Below, in pieces: positions 1 through 11,789 of a stretch of 64,000 nucleotides of DNA. This DNA is from Charina bottae (lineage: Eukaryota; Chordata; Lepidosauria; Squamata; Charinaidae), in NCBI GenBank assembly GCA_023362775.1, contig JALMGJ010000005.1:83834921-83898920 (forward strand), given 5' to 3'. Under the pieces are notes generated by a model, which did not search any database, was not told the origin of the DNA, and saw only the letters and a program-made list of their open reading frames with translations. The stretch's first letter is position 1, and every line of letters begins with the position of its first letter. Both the position numbers and the translations under genes were made by a program.

Positions 1-92
1 TCTGTGCTGCTGCAGTAGTACCAATCATAAAATGAAACTGATTGCTCTGAAGAACATTTGAGAATTTCTAAAGGCCTTAATTTTCATAGCAT

Positions 93-652
93 GTGACACC
101 TCTGCTGCGCGAGCTACATTGGGTACCAGTTTGCTTCCGGGTCCAATTCAAGGTGTTGGTTATCACCTTTAAAGCCCTACATGGCATAGGACCAGGTTGC
201 CTGAGGGACCGTCTCATTCCCATTACATCGACCTGTTCCACCCGGTCATGCAGAGGGCATGCTACGGACCCCATCGACCAAAGAATTCCATCTAGGAATA
301 GGAGGCGAGCCTTCTCTGCAGTAGCGCCCGCCCTTTGGAATATCTTGCCCCCGGAACTGAGGCGGGTTTCTTCACTCCCGACCTTCCGGAAAAACTTGAA
401 GACCTGGTTCTGCCGCCTTGCCTGGGATGGGAATGCCAACAGTTCCTCCTGGGGCTGGCTGATCCCATGAAGCCCTCCCTAGTATTAATAGCCATTGCCC
501 TTGGATTTTACATTTATTTATTGATGGTGTGATTTTGTATTTGCATTTTTAACCTTGTTTTTATTGTGAACCGCCCAGGGTTCCCCAATTGGGGGAGATG
601 GGTGGTAACACAAGTTTAATTAATTAATTAATTAAAATAAATAAATAAATAG
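93..652 (+). repeat. L2-like LINE 3' fragment
   Basis: The forward strand encodes a decayed C-terminal piece of a non-LTR retrotransposon ORF2 (motifs FKVLVITFKALHG, LWNILPPELR, FRKNLKTW). A 3' tail follows that reads GAACCGCCCAGGG and ends in TTAA/AAAT simple repeats. It is 5'-truncated and lies in a SEC24C intron. A very similar copy lies at 55296-55791. The L2 assignment rests on remembered family features. Confidence 0.75.
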
Positions 653-947
653 CAAGTACATACAGACTTCCTTTTGATCTGCAATCATTTGAATATCAGG
701 TTGAGTTCTGCTCTTTGAAAGCTCATCTGGCTCCTTTTTTTCAATCACTTTCTCCTTTATTGTTCTTTAAGCAATTAATCTAGTTGCCCAAGACTGAGCT
801 TAGTAAATCAAAGTGACATAGTTTGAAACATAGTGTTTTATTTGGATTTCACTACTGTTTTTAAATTACATTTTTTCTGAAAGGACATGCCAGGGAGGAT
901 TACAACAAAGAATAAATTAGTATTTTGATGGTATCTCCATCCTAACC

Positions 948-1286
948 GGGGCGTGGTGGCTCAGCGGGTAAGATGCCAGGCTTGTCGATCGGAAGATCGC
1001 AAGTTCAGAGGTTCGAATCCCTAGCCCTGTGTGCGGAGTGAGCTCCCGCACTAGCTCCAGCTCTTGCCAACCTAGCAATTTGAAAGCATGCAAATGCAAG
1101 TAGATGAATAGGTACCACTTTGGTGGGTAGGTAACAGCGTTCCGCGTGCATCATGCGGCCACATGACCGTGGAAGCGTCTTCGGACAACGCTGGCTCTTT
1201 GGTTAACAAACGGAGATGAGCACCGGCCTCTGGAGTCGGACAGGACTGCACAAATGTGCGGGGGGAACCTTTACCTTTACCTTTTA
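948..1286 (+). mobile_element. SINE-A, full-length tRNA-derived SINE
   Basis: The head carries a polymerase III A box (TGGCTCAGCGGG) and a perfect B box (GGTTCGAATCC). A conserved body follows, then a 3' end with GAGTCGGACAGGACTGCAC and CCTTTACC repeats. It is flanked by an 11-bp direct repeat CCATCCTAACC (937-947 and 1287-1297), as expected for LINE-mediated insertion. This is the reference copy for SINE-A in this window. Confidence 0.9.
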
Positions 1287-1751
1287 CCATCCTAACCTCC
1301 CTCTTCCACTTTTTTGCCTAGAAATCATTCTACCTAAATCTTTTCAGAAAAATACAGAATTCTAACCTTTTGTTATTAGCAGATAATTATGGCTTCCTTT
1401 CCATTAAAGAAACCAAAATCTTGGAACAGAGAAAAAATTAAATCCTTTTGCAAGGTTTTCTTAAGAAACTCCTAAAAAATATTTGTGAGATTGTCGATGC
1501 AAGTTCTTGCAATTTGCAGAGTCTGGTATTATATTTAAATCTATAATTCAACCAACAGACATGGCAATATTAAAATATGAGACATACTGGAAGACTGGAA
1601 ATGATATACTACCTGGTTGGTTTTACTCTTATTTTTTGCTCTCATGTTTAGGGCAGAGGAGATACAGGGATAATTTAAGCTTGGATTTTCAGCAGTGTTC
1701 AGTGTTTATCCTCTTTTCTGACCTCTCTGCCTCCCCTTTTTTCCTCCTTAG

Positions 1752-1922
1752 ACTTTGTTTCAGCCTCAGACAAGTTTCTACAACAACCTGGCCAAGGATT
1801 GTGTGGCCCAAGGATGCTGTGTGGACCTTTTCCTTTTCCCAAATCAGTATTTGGATGTGGCTACCTTGGGGGTTGTTCCATATCAGACCGGTGGCTCCCT
1901 TTATAAATACACATACTTCCAG
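1752..1922 (+). CDS. SEC24C: SEC24C exon a (57 codons, phase 0-0)
   Basis: The acceptor is a pyrimidine tract ending CTCCTTAG at 1751 and the donor is CAG|GTATGG. The exon encodes [12 protein letters not shown] through YKYTYFQ in the trunk region. The true protein start is upstream of the window, so no initiation codon is expected here. Confidence 0.95.
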
Positions 1923-4900
1923 GTATGGTTTGTCTTGGCTGTAACATCTGTTCATGTTACATTATTTTAGTACCACCATGATAGTCTCAGAGAAGAAAGG
2001 GCAGGAGAAATAAAACCATTTCAGGAGCCAGCTTTACTAGTACTAGCTCAGGGTAGCTTAGTAGGAGATCAGTATACTTCTGCGTAAGTTTAAAAGTAAA
2101 GAACAAACAATGTGGTTGATTTTTTTCCCTACAGGATAATTTTGAACTGTTTAGGTTGATTTCTGTGGTTTAGGTACCTTGCAGTGAAAAAATAAAAGTT
2201 CTGGACTTGTAGATTATGGTGTATATTGCAGATGGTATGTTTTTTAAAGCAACAGCAATGTGTTCTCTGAGTTTCTAGATCAGTGCTTTCCAAACTGCCG
2301 CCGTTGGCGACACACCAACAGCAGCAGCGTGGGGGCACACGCGGCGGGGGCGTGCACAGCGGCAGCCTCGTGTTTTCCGCTAAAACGCGGAAGCGCTAAT
2401 GGCGCGCCGCCACTGCCGTACACACCCCCGTGCCGCCACCGTGCACGTCCACTTCCTGGTTGTGTCACGACACACTAAACTGTGTGTTGCAACACACTAA
2501 AGTGTCACGACACACAGTTTGGAAAGCTATGTTCTAGATCATAGCTTTCCAAACTGTGTCTCGCGACACATTAGTGTGTCGCAACAAAACCCAGAAGTGC
2601 TGATGGTGCATCGCCACCACCTCTGTGGCGGTGCGCGCAGCGACTGGTGGTGCGTGCGGTGGCAGCAGCGACAGCAGCAGCACGACAGCAGCACTTCCAG
2701 GTTTTAGCGCGAAACACGAGGCCGCCGCCGCCGTGCACACCGACACCGCCGTTGGTCTGTCGCCAACGGCGGGACTTTGGAAAGCACTGTTCTAGATTTA
2801 GTGATTAGATCCTGCATAAACTGGAGGTACAAGACAATGGTCTTAGCTGGGATGCAGTTCAGCCTCTGTTAGAAATCAGCCATGTGCCAGCCACGTGAAA
2901 CATGTTGGTTGTGTATTTTAGGTGGAAACAGATCAGGAGCGCTTCTTGAATGATTTACGTAGAGATGTTCAAAAAGAAATGGGGTTTGATGCTGTGATGA
3001 GAGTACGTACTAGCACAGGTAAGCATATATCTAGATATCTATAATCTATATCTAATCAGTGAATGTCAACCCTTTTACAGTAGGTCGTCCAGACAAGAAG
3101 CACCAACCATGAGTACTAACACTACCTTTATTGTAGGGTTACAGTAACAGAATTTTGCAAGTGCAAAAGTACCTCTCCCCTCCCTTACCTTTACTTTCCT
3201 GAAACCTAGGGAGGGTCCCTTCTGAGGTGCTCTCTCCACCCCCACCCCTCCTTCAGACTCAGAGTTCCTTTATCAGACCGTTGTCTGGGCTGTGGCTCAT
3301 CCTCCTGTCTCCCAAGGTCATTTCCACATCCCATTACAGTGAATGGGAACACCCAAAGTTTAGCTCCAGACTGTCTGAACTTACCCTGCAATGGTCCTGC
3401 CCCTCGCCTTTGCTCACCTCCTGGACTGACATGCCATTGCTGAACTCTCCATCATGCTAAGCCCAACGATGACTTAAGTGTGACATGTGAACCCAGTCTA
3501 TAAAAGGTTTCATCTTGGATATCTTTCTGCCCTCTAGGTATTCGAGCAACAGACTTCTTTGGAGCTTTCTGTATGAGCAATACGACAGATGTGGAATTAG
3601 CAGGCTTGGACTGTGACAAAACTATCGCTGTGGAATTTAAACATGATGACAAGTTAAGAGAAGATAGTGGGGCCTTGCTCCAGGTAATCCCTGTGTAAGG
3701 AATGCTGTTGGGTATGCAGGCAGTGGCTCTTGAGGACGGTATCTTCCTCCTTTCTGTAGTCTAATGGCAATCAACTTTCTTTAGGAGAGAATTCATGCTT
3801 TTTCTTTATTGGACAGGGGGTGAGGGGCTAACGATCCATTCAGTGGGTAAGTTTAAGATCTTAGGCTCTCTCTTTCCTGGTTCTGTGTCTGCCCCCCCCC
3901 CCCCAATAATTTAAATGTATTTGAGGCATATCATACCATTTTTGTATGGTTTCTCATTGAAAGCTCACTTGGTGATATGTGGTATGATCTTGGGCCACCC
4001 AGGGACACAGAAAAGGGACTGTTGTCCTCCCATCTGCTCTAGTTTTTGCTTAGAGATGAAGAATTCAATCCAGGGGCATTTTGTGTTTGTTCGTAAAAGC
4101 AGCAATTTAAATACTACCCATAGAAAGTAATGGGAAACTAGGAGTTGACTGAAGTGTTTTATGTACAGCTCATTTTAATAGCTCTGCTTATAAATCTCTC
4201 TCATGTAGTGTGCTGTATTGTATACCAGTTGTGCAGGACAGAGGCGTCTGCGTATTCACAATCTCTCCCTGAACTGCTGCACACAGCTGGCCGATCTTTA
4301 CAGGAACTGTGAGACAGACACACTTATCAACTTTCTGGCTAAATTTGGTAAGGACCAACTTGTAATTGTTTTCTGGAAGGGAAACCTTGGTCTTCTGAGA
4401 GCACAGAAAGTCTTTTAATGACAGGCTGCAAGAAAAAATCTTCCTGGATTCTCCCAGTGCTGCAGATAGAATTGAAAATAAATGGGCAGCTTGCCTTCCA
4501 AGCTGAGGTAACTTCAAGGGATAAGAGAGCGCTGTGGCTGTACATGTCAGTGTGAAAGCAACTGGTTACCTTGTTCATTATGTTCCTTTGACAGATGAAT
4601 AGCCTAGCTAAACGCTTTTCTAACCAAGGACTTTTTCTTTATCCCTGAAGCATATCGTGGAGTTCTAAACAATCCAGTCAAGACTGTAAGAGACACACTG
4701 ATCAATCAGTGTGCCCAGATCTTAGCATGCTACCGGAAAAACTGTGCAAGCCCTTCTTCTGCTGGACAGGTAACTCTTGGAACTTGCTGACAGGATACTA
4801 ATCCTAAATTGGGGCACTGAAATTAACATATATGGTTAGAAATGCTGTAAATGAATGTATTATATTTGTATACTACTGAGTCAGACTGACTCACAGGTTT

Positions 4901-7900
4901 ATTTATTTTATTTATTTATTATTTAAATTTATATGACCGCCCATATAATTTATAATCCATATAATTTATATAATTTATAATCCATATAATCCATTTATAA
5001 GGAGATAAAACCAAAATACAGTGAAATTACAAAGATAAAACAATAGTAATACAGTAACCATAGGCACTATCTTTAATATACATAATAATTATGTCTCAAA
5101 GGTCCTACAGAAAAGAATAGCAGACCACTCTCATGTATTTCATGAACCATTTTGAAACAAAAATAAATTATATTTGCATTTGTTAATGCTGATTAATTCT
5201 AACAACATCCTGACTACTTTATTATAATGCAAAAGCAAAAAAGGCAATTTAGTCACCAGTCTTAGTCTGCCTATATAGTTCAGATTCTTGGCCCATGAAC
5301 AGATGTTATTAATACTATATTATTAATTACCTATACTTTTTAAATGTCTTGAAAACTTACTGTATTAGTTTTATTTCATCGGTATACATTGTTTAATCAA
5401 CAAAAGTCAGTATAATATTCTGGTTTCTCTTGCAATGGAACACACACACACTTTGGACAGTATTCACATCGTATTGCATTTGGTTATTATATTTATATTC
5501 CATTTTTCCTACGGAAGATCAAGGTAGGGTAAACAGCACTCCCTTCCCCCGTTTTTCTCCGCAACCCAAACTCTAACGCTGGAGGTAAGTTGGGCTGAAA
5601 GAGAATGATTGGCCCAGTTACTCAGTGACTGTCCCCGGCTGAAGGTCTTTTCAGGGCCAGTCCAACCCCTTAACCCCAGATTCTCAATTATGGAAATGTT
5701 TGAAAAGCTCTATTCACATATGGATGGGCTTTTAATAAAGCTTGGTTTGCAGCCAGTACCTGCTTGTTGTTCTGCACAGTCCACTCATCGTGCAAGTATT
5801 AAATTATAGAAACAGCAATTCTGAAATACCCAAAGCACACAGCTGTATTTCTCCAATTACCAAAGCCCGTAGCTGGAAATGCAAGTGCTGTTCTCATAGT
5901 AGTTGAAAGTGCTTGTCTGTTGTTGGAATATTATGTATTGTATTGATCATGAGAGCCAGGTTAGTGTAGTAGTTAAGGCGTCAGGCTAAAAACCAGGAGA
6001 CCGTGAGTTCTAGTCCTGACGTAGGCACAAAGCCAGCTTTGGGCCAGTCATTCTCTCTCAGCCCTAGGAAGGAGGCAATGGCAAACCACTTCCGAAATCT
6101 TGCCAAGAAAACTGCAGGGACTTGTCCACCAGGAATCAACATTGACTTGAAGGCACCCCCCCCCCCAAAAAAAATGATCGTGTGAGTAAATGGGGGAGAC
6201 TTGGAAATCTCTTTCTTTGATAAAGTTTTCATAACTGGAAGACTAGGTTTGAAAGACCATACTTTCACTGTTTTAGTCCGCAGCCGCACCCCATAATTCA
6301 TAGGTGGACTATTCACAAAATGCATGGCAGCTTTTGCTGAGGCCTTTGAAGTTCCCTCCCCACCCACACCTTGATCTAAAGCGCAGCTGGTCATCAGAAA
6401 ACAGATTGTTGTTTATTCATTTATTCAATTTATATAGCCGCCTATCTCACATATGTGACGCTGGGTGGCTCACAGTTTTAAAACATCAAGAACAAAATGC
6501 AAATAAAAAACAACAACATAAAAACCATGCTAAAAACCATTATTAAAAACCTTGTTAAAACACACAAACGTAATCAGCAGCTTAGTACAGGTCATTCATA
6601 ACATTCAGTACAACCACTGAGCAGGCTCTACATTACAACCGGATCCCCAAGTGTGGCGGCAAAGCCACGTCTTTAAGAGTTTTCCGAAAAGCCAGCAGAG
6701 TTGTTTCCCACAGCTCACGGTAGCAGGAAAGTGCTCAACCTGGTCAGAGTTGCTGGATGAGGCATTACTTTCCTCTCTCCTAGCAGCAGTACTGAGGTTG
6801 CTAGCTTCCTGTTGCCATTATCACCAGGAAATAAGCAGTGTGAAGCTGAGAAGGGGGTGAAGACTTGTGGCTTCTCTCTTCCTCCTAGAGATCTTGCTTA
6901 ATGGCCTGGGAAATTGGTGGTCTTGAGGATGGTGGCAGGGACGGAGGGAGGGAGGGGGAGGGACGAATGGTGCGTGTCTCCATGTGTACACCCATTAAGA
7001 AAACCCTTGGCTTGACACCAAATGCTGGAAGATTATCCACCCATACCATAACTGCTAGTACTCCTTTTCAGAACATATCTGGATTCTGATATACTTTCAA
7101 GTGCTTATTCATATAATTTATCGGGATAGAATCTTTAGTTAGACAACTTTGTTTAGGCAATTACTGAAATGTTTTAGGAGAAAAGCTGGGCAAGCTATTT
7201 AGATATTGCTGCCCCCAAATTATTTTACAAAATTAGAACAACAGACTATGCTAGTATTTCAGGCTCTGCAATGATTCCTCAGACTCCACTGAACACCTGT
7301 ATATTTTGCCACATCTAGCCAGCCCCAGCAGTGTTACTTGGATCCTACTGAGAAAGCACTGCTAAGTATGGCCTTGGAAGAGAATGAAACTTGTATCATG
7401 CTATCAATTGCCAGGAGCCAAAAGTCATGCTAGACACACACTAGCATACAGTTGTATCTTTGAGGTAGCTTTTAATTGGTTCTCCAAGCAACTTCTAAAA
7501 TCTGTCTTAGCTGAAGAATGGGGTCTAAAATAAAAGACTGATTACATTTTCTAGATTGGGAGGCCCTTCTCACGGTCACTCGTGGTTTAGTCACCTCCTG
7601 TTTGAATTAGCACAAATGTAGGGCTGCCCTTGAAAACCACTGAGACACCACAGTGCAGCCAGAATGCAGCAATTTTGGACGCACTTCAGTTCACCTCTAT
7701 AATATGTCTACTTTGGGAGCTGCACCAGTTGCCGTTTGGCTTCTGGGTGCAATTAAAGGTGCTGGTTGTCACCTTTAAAGGCTTTCATAGCTTACGACCT
7801 GGATATCTGTAGGACTTGCTCCAAATCCCTTCCCTTCAGGCATGTCAGCCAGGACCTTGGAGATGGCTCTTCTCAACTGTGCACCACATCTCTGAAATAG

Positions 7901-10900
7901 CGTTCCCCCGGAAATTCAGCTAGCCGCCACCCTTCTAGGATTTAGAAAAGCAGTTAAAACGTTTCTAGCTCTTCCAGCAGGCCTCCAAAGGTGGAAACAA
8001 ATTGAGAAACAAAAGTGGAAATAAATAGATTCTTCCTGTTCATAGGTTTGGATTATGTGTGGATGGTAATGCTCCTTAGTAGACTATTAGGTTATTATCT
8101 CTTTTTACTGTTTTGCTATTCTTGCTTTGCTTGTTTATAGTTTTTGAATGTCTCAGTCCTGATAATTTATAGTAGGATTGTAAGCTACTCAGTAACGATT
8201 GGAGTACCTTACAAGCCTATCAAAAAAACGTACCAACAAACAGTGTTGAAAAAGAGTACAATAATTAAATTTCTATTTTCATTCTGTTGTAAAGAAAGAT
8301 ATGTATACAAACATGCCATGGCTTGCTATAGCTGCCAAACTATCTTGAGAGAAATTCAGATCCAGCCCTTAAATATGACTACTAGGAAAGAGGCAGTGGG
8401 CATATTTGGAACATGGCAAGGTATTCTCTTAAAATGCTGGGAGTCGTCACAGGTGCAAGTTCTCATCAGTAGCCCAGAAGCACAGAAATCCCATTTAACA
8501 AAAGGCATAGAAGAAGGCTTTTGTCCCTTTTGTTTACATACCGGATTCTGAATGTTTGCTAACACTCTTAGTAATAAAAACGACACTCGTGGATATAAGG
8601 AATGTTGCATGCACACTTAGGAAAGTCATCAACAGGAGGAACAGAGAACCAGGTGGATTTCAAGGCAACAGCCTAGTTGGTTCTGCTCCTCCATAAAATC
8701 TTCAATCCTCCTACCAACCCAGATATCATAATTACTCAAAAATATGAGCAAGTCCCATTATCCCAAAGGAATTACTTGTTTTCATACCACCTTGTATTAC
8801 GTCTCTGATCACTAATAATGGAAGTAGGTGCACCGCGTAGCATTTCTCAGGAACACCTCAAAGAAGATGCACCTTTTCTTAGGGCCTGGTAGCTGCCCTC
8901 CACCGCTCTCCTACGATCCTGGGAAAATGTGTGCTTGATTTAAAGTGTTTCCAACAGGTGCTACATGTGCACCAGCAAATCCTCAGAATCACATGTTGCC
9001 CTTTGAGTCTGGATCTTTGCTCAGTCCTAATTAATCTTAGTTGAAAAAACAGGGCACAGCTAATAATAAAGACACTAGACAGGCCATGTTAGTGATGGCT
9101 AATAATTTTCTAAAGAACATTGTTTCCTGTGCCATCCACATTTTTCAGAGTTAACAGTAAGACAATTCCTCATTTTGTGCCCATGCAGATAGATTCTTGT
9201 TCTGTGCTGTTTCAACAGAAATTTTTGTGTTCCCCAAAACTAAACTGGTGCACTTACTGTAACAGCTGCAAGTATCTAATTAGAAACTTATGGGTTAGTT
9301 GCAGTCCTAGAAAAATTGCAGAGCTAGAATTAAATTGAATATTATTAGGTACATTGTTTTTCTCATTTAAGCCAAAATGAGTGGTGGTGCTGAATTTGTA
9401 CAAAACTGAAAGTAATATGTTGTCCCTCTTCTACCCCCACGAATGATTTTTTAAACATCTCTTGCCTTGTCACTTTTAGCTGATTCTCCCTGAATGCATG
9501 AAACTTCTCCCGGTGTATTTGAACTGTGTTTTGAAAAGTGATGTGCTCCAGCCTGGGTCAGAGGTCACCACTGATGACCGGTCCTACATCCGCCAGCTGA
9601 TCAGCACTATGGATGTGGCAGAAACACATGTTTTCTTTTATCCTAGACTCTTACCACTGGTGAGTGCTTCTAAATATAGATGGGTTTTAATTGCCTAAGT
9701 CTGAAGTAGAGAATCAATTAAAACCTAATATAATTGAATAACACTGTTTCGTTTGGTAGGATAGTACAATGAGGGGAATTTGCTGTTTACTCTTTCTCTT
9801 ATTTTGGGAAATTCTCTTTCAAATTGTCTGCCAAATGACAGAATGTACTGTTTCCCTAGTTGGTAACCAGATCTCATCTAGGATTAATATGAGACAAGAT
9901 TTTGATAAACAGAGATTCACAGAGCACCAGAAATTAAGAATTTGAAAAACATGGTCCACAAAGAGGCTGATGACACTTTTTATGCTAACATTCCTTTACA
10001 ACTTTGTTCTGCTCAAAAGGTCTGTAGGCAGGATGAGTTAATCTGTGAAATACAAGCAACATCCCTTTTTTTTAACACAAACACTCTATGTAGTATAATT
10101 ATACCAAAATAAAAATGATACTTTATTGGCATATAATATGAATTTAAGCAAATGCCTCATGATTTAGTTCTGAATGGTATTTCCTTAGAGAGTATCATCA
10201 TGAGGTAATTTGGAGCCCAGAGTTAAGAAAATTAGAATTACAGATCTCCCCTGGAATATATTACACAGTCAAATATATGCAAATGTGATTCTGCATATTC
10301 ATTTTGTGTTTTGCATCTGAATTTGTGTAGAATGTTGAGTGTAAAAAACAAAGATACATATAATGCATATTCCATCCTCCTATCCATCCTTTTTTCTGAA
10401 AGTACTATATGAACCATATATGAAACGGTGAGTTCTAGTCCCGCCTTAGGCCCACTTCTGAAAAACCTTGCCAAAAAAACTGCAGGGACTTGTCCAGGCA
10501 GTCTCCGAGAATCGGACACAATTGAACGGATTGGAAAAAAAATGAACCACATCCTCAACTCCCCATTTATGGGAATAGTGTATTATCAATTAATTCCCTA
10601 ATTTTTATAATGTCTTTTAAAATTTAAAAGGGGCTTCTGACAATTATTTAACAATTTTTTAAAAGTTCCATTGGTACATGCCAAAGATTATTCCTGGTTA
10701 AGTATTGTTGGGAAATGTGTGCGTGTTTTATATATATACATAGGGGATAGTAACTTCCATTCTATCCTACAGACCAAAATAGATTTCAACAGTGACTCCT
10801 TACCAACAGCAATCAGAAACTCAGAAGAACGTCTCTCCAAGGGTGACATATACCTACTAGAAAATGGCCTGAATATATTTTTGTGGGTAGGAGTAAATGT

Positions 10901-11789
10901 TCAACAAGGGCTGATCCAAAACCTCTTCGGAGTTTCATCATTCAGCCAGATCAACAACTCTATGGTAAGTTAGGATTGGATAAAGAAAAGATCTCACCTT
11001 TGATGTCTCAATTTCTACATAACAACATAAAATTTAAAGGTATTTCAATGAATAACAACATTTTGGCATGATCATGATCAAGGGAATGAATGGCAATATT
11101 AAGGAAATATTATTGGCCTTCACTAAGGCTCTGCTGTTCCTCCCCTTCGTTTTTATATCAACTGAATTTTCTTGTTGTGGACTGTCATCACAATTTGTCT
11201 ATGATTTGTGTGATGTAACTGATTTGACCTATGTTCTTAGAATTCATTTAATTAATGAATTAAACGGTCCCTGATCTGCTGTGCCATAACTTTGTTACAG
11301 TGCACGCTGCCAGTTTTGGACAATCCCTTTTCAAAAAGAGTACGATCCATTATTGATATGTTCCAGGCTCAAAGATCACGCTACATGAAGGTAACTGATT
11401 TTTATTTATGATCTTGGTAAAAAATTACTGCCTTTTATGATTCCTGTGCATTACAAAATGTACACAAGTCTGATTTGACTGCCTGAAAAGAAACAGCAGT
11501 AGTCTCAAATGGGATCGTGGTGGCTCAAAACCTCAGCATGGATTCTGTTCCATTGCTTTCACTGTATCTGTCAGAATGTGGCTCTGTTAAAGTCAGGTAG
11601 CAAAAGGATTATTTGCAAATTGTACTCCTTCTTTTCTTTTGCTTTCAGCTTATCATTGTGAAGCAGGAAGACAAACTAGATCTGCTGTTCAAACACTTCT
11701 TGGTGGAAGACAAGAGCATGAATGGGGGGGCTTCATATGTGGACTTCCTCTGTCACATGCACAAAGAAATCCGTCAGCTGCTGAGCTAG
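1752..11789 (+). CDS. SEC24C: SEC24C, COPII coat cargo-binding subunit (3' nine coding exons)
   Basis: Nine exons (1752-1922, 2922-3018, 3538-3683, 4209-4347, 4651-4769, 9480-9659, 10773-10964, 11301-11390, 11649-11789) total 1275 nt and join in one frame. They encode the last 424 residues and a TAG stop. SEC24 pairs with SEC23 in the inner COPII coat at ER exit sites and selects cargo. The stretch covers the end of the trunk and beta-sandwich, the helical domain and the gelsolin-like domain. Characteristic strings include [63 protein letters not shown] and the C-terminus [14 protein letters not shown], which match SEC24C better than SEC24A, B or D as I recall them. The N-terminal exons lie left of the window. 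All introns are GT-AG; the largest (4770-9479) is filled with repeats. FUT11 and CHCHD1 downstream support the paralogue call. Confidence 0.95.
2281..2531 (+). mobile_element. hAT miniature element 1 of a head-to-head pair
   Basis: The ends are the inverted repeats CAGTGCTTTCCAAACTG and CAGTTTGGAAAGCTATG around a CpG-rich core. It is flanked by the 8-bp direct repeat TTCTAGAT at 2273-2280 and 2532-2539. The 8-bp duplication and Charlie/Buster-like tips indicate a non-autonomous hAT transposon. No transposase is encoded. Confidence 0.88.
2540..2789 (-). mobile_element. hAT miniature element 2, inverted relative to element 1
   Basis: This is the same family as 2281-2531 in opposite orientation: it begins CATAGCTTTCCAAACTG and ends CTTTGGAAAGCACTG. 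It is flanked by TTCTAGAT at 2532-2539 (shared with element 1) and 2790-2797. The reverse complement tracks the GC-rich core of element 1. Confidence 0.88.
2922..3018 (+). CDS. SEC24C: SEC24C exon b
   Basis: The acceptor is GTATTTTAG and the donor is ACAG|GTAAGC. It encodes [18 protein letters not shown] through VRTSTG and ends one base into a Gly codon completed by the next exon. Confidence 0.95.
3538..3683 (+). CDS. SEC24C: SEC24C exon c
   Basis: The acceptor is GCCCTCTAG and the donor is CCAG|GTAATC. It encodes [19 protein letters not shown] through EDSGALLQ and closes in phase 0. Confidence 0.95.
4209..4347 (+). CDS. SEC24C: SEC24C exon d
   Basis: The acceptor is CTCATGTAG and the donor is TTTG|GTAAGG. 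It encodes [18 protein letters not shown] through LINFLAKF plus one base of an Ala codon. This is the start of the helical domain. Confidence 0.95.
4651..4769 (+). CDS. SEC24C: SEC24C exon e
   Basis: The acceptor is ATCCCTGAAG and the donor is ACAG|GTAACT. It encodes (A)[18 protein letters not shown] through CASPSSAGQ and returns to phase 0. Confidence 0.95.
4900..4990 (-). repeat. Short LINE 3' tail remnant
   Basis: Read in reverse, ATGGGCGGTCAT followed by AAATTTAAAT and AAATAAAT repeats resembles the tail of the L2-like copies. It is too short for firm classification. Confidence 0.45.
4991..5951. other. Intronic stretch without recognised feature
   Basis: This is AT-rich SEC24C intron between exons e and f. 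I see no exon-like frame, RNA gene or classifiable repeat. The piece at 5500-5640 (GGAAGATCAAGG, TGGGCTGAAAGAGAATGA) may be an old SINE relic on the minus strand. Confidence 0.4.
5952..6176 (+). mobile_element. SINE-B, tRNA-derived SINE
   Basis: The head is GAGCCAGGTTAGTGTAGTAGTTAAGG with a degenerate B box GAGTTCTAGTCC. The body contains GGGCCAGTCATTCTCTCTCAG and CTGCAGGGACTTGTCC. The 3' end degenerates into poly-C/poly-A. Related copies lie at 10425, 15258, 35095 and 59376. Confidence 0.8.
6405..6800 (-). repeat. LINE 3' end fragment
   Basis: On the reverse strand a coding-like remnant leads into the 3' tail GAGCCACCCAGCGTCAC and (AAAT)n. A similar but distinct copy lies at 20625-20960. 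The subfamily, in the L2 or CR1 group, is uncertain. Confidence 0.55.
7640..8050 (+). repeat. Old L2-like LINE fragment
   Basis: It has the same ORF2 C-terminal signature as the copy at 93 (GCTGCACCAGTTGCCGTTTGG, then a GTGCTGGTTGTCACCTTTAAAG-like stretch), with stops and indels. It is clearly older than the copies at 93 and 55296. Confidence 0.65.
8051..9479. other. SEC24C intron remainder, nothing recognised
   Basis: This is unique-looking AT-rich intron between the L2-like relic and exon f. Short open frames (for example 8144-8551) have no family resemblance or splice context. The pyrimidine tract before exon f is weak (TTGCCTTGTCACTTTTAG). Confidence 0.4.
9480..9659 (+). CDS. SEC24C: SEC24C exon f (60 codons)
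   Basis: The acceptor is CACTTTTAG and the donor is ACTG|GTGAGT. It encodes [19 protein letters not shown] through FFYPRLLPL, phase 0-0, in the helical domain. Confidence 0.96.
10425..10543 (+). mobile_element. SINE-B fragment with BovB-like 3' end
   Basis: It contains GGTGAGTTCTAGTCCCGCC, an internal deletion, CTGCAGGGACTTGTCCAGGC and the end GAGAATCGGACACAATTGAACGG plus oligo-A. The 3' motif resembles the BovB terminus at 23268. Confidence 0.75.
10773..10964 (+). CDS. SEC24C: SEC24C exon g (64 codons)
   Basis: The acceptor is CTATCCTACAG and the donor is TATG|GTAAGT. It encodes [15 protein letters not shown], a variable linker, and then [18 protein letters not shown], the start of the gelsolin-like domain. 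Confidence 0.95.
11301..11390 (+). CDS. SEC24C: SEC24C exon h (30 codons)
   Basis: The acceptor is TTTGTTACAG and the donor is GAAG|GTAACT. It encodes [15 protein letters not shown] through QRSRYMK. Confidence 0.95.
11649..11789 (+). CDS. SEC24C: SEC24C terminal coding exon
   Basis: The acceptor is TTGCTTTCAG. It encodes [18 protein letters not shown] through HKEIRQLLS and ends in TAG at 11787-11789. The 3' UTR follows directly. Confidence 0.97.
   Translation, partial: LIIVKQEDKLDLLFKHFLVEDKSMNGGASYVDFLCHMHKEIRQLLS

Noticed and set aside
948..1032. A possible functional tRNA gene (A and B boxes present)
   Set aside because: At least nine related copies occur with the same non-tRNA body and tail, and the cloverleaf cannot be completed at the acceptor end. 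It is a SINE head.
1507..1944. A 145-codon frame upstream of and across SEC24C exon a
   Set aside because: It is a different frame from the conserved SEC24C reading and includes intron. The exon is fixed by splice sites and protein similarity.
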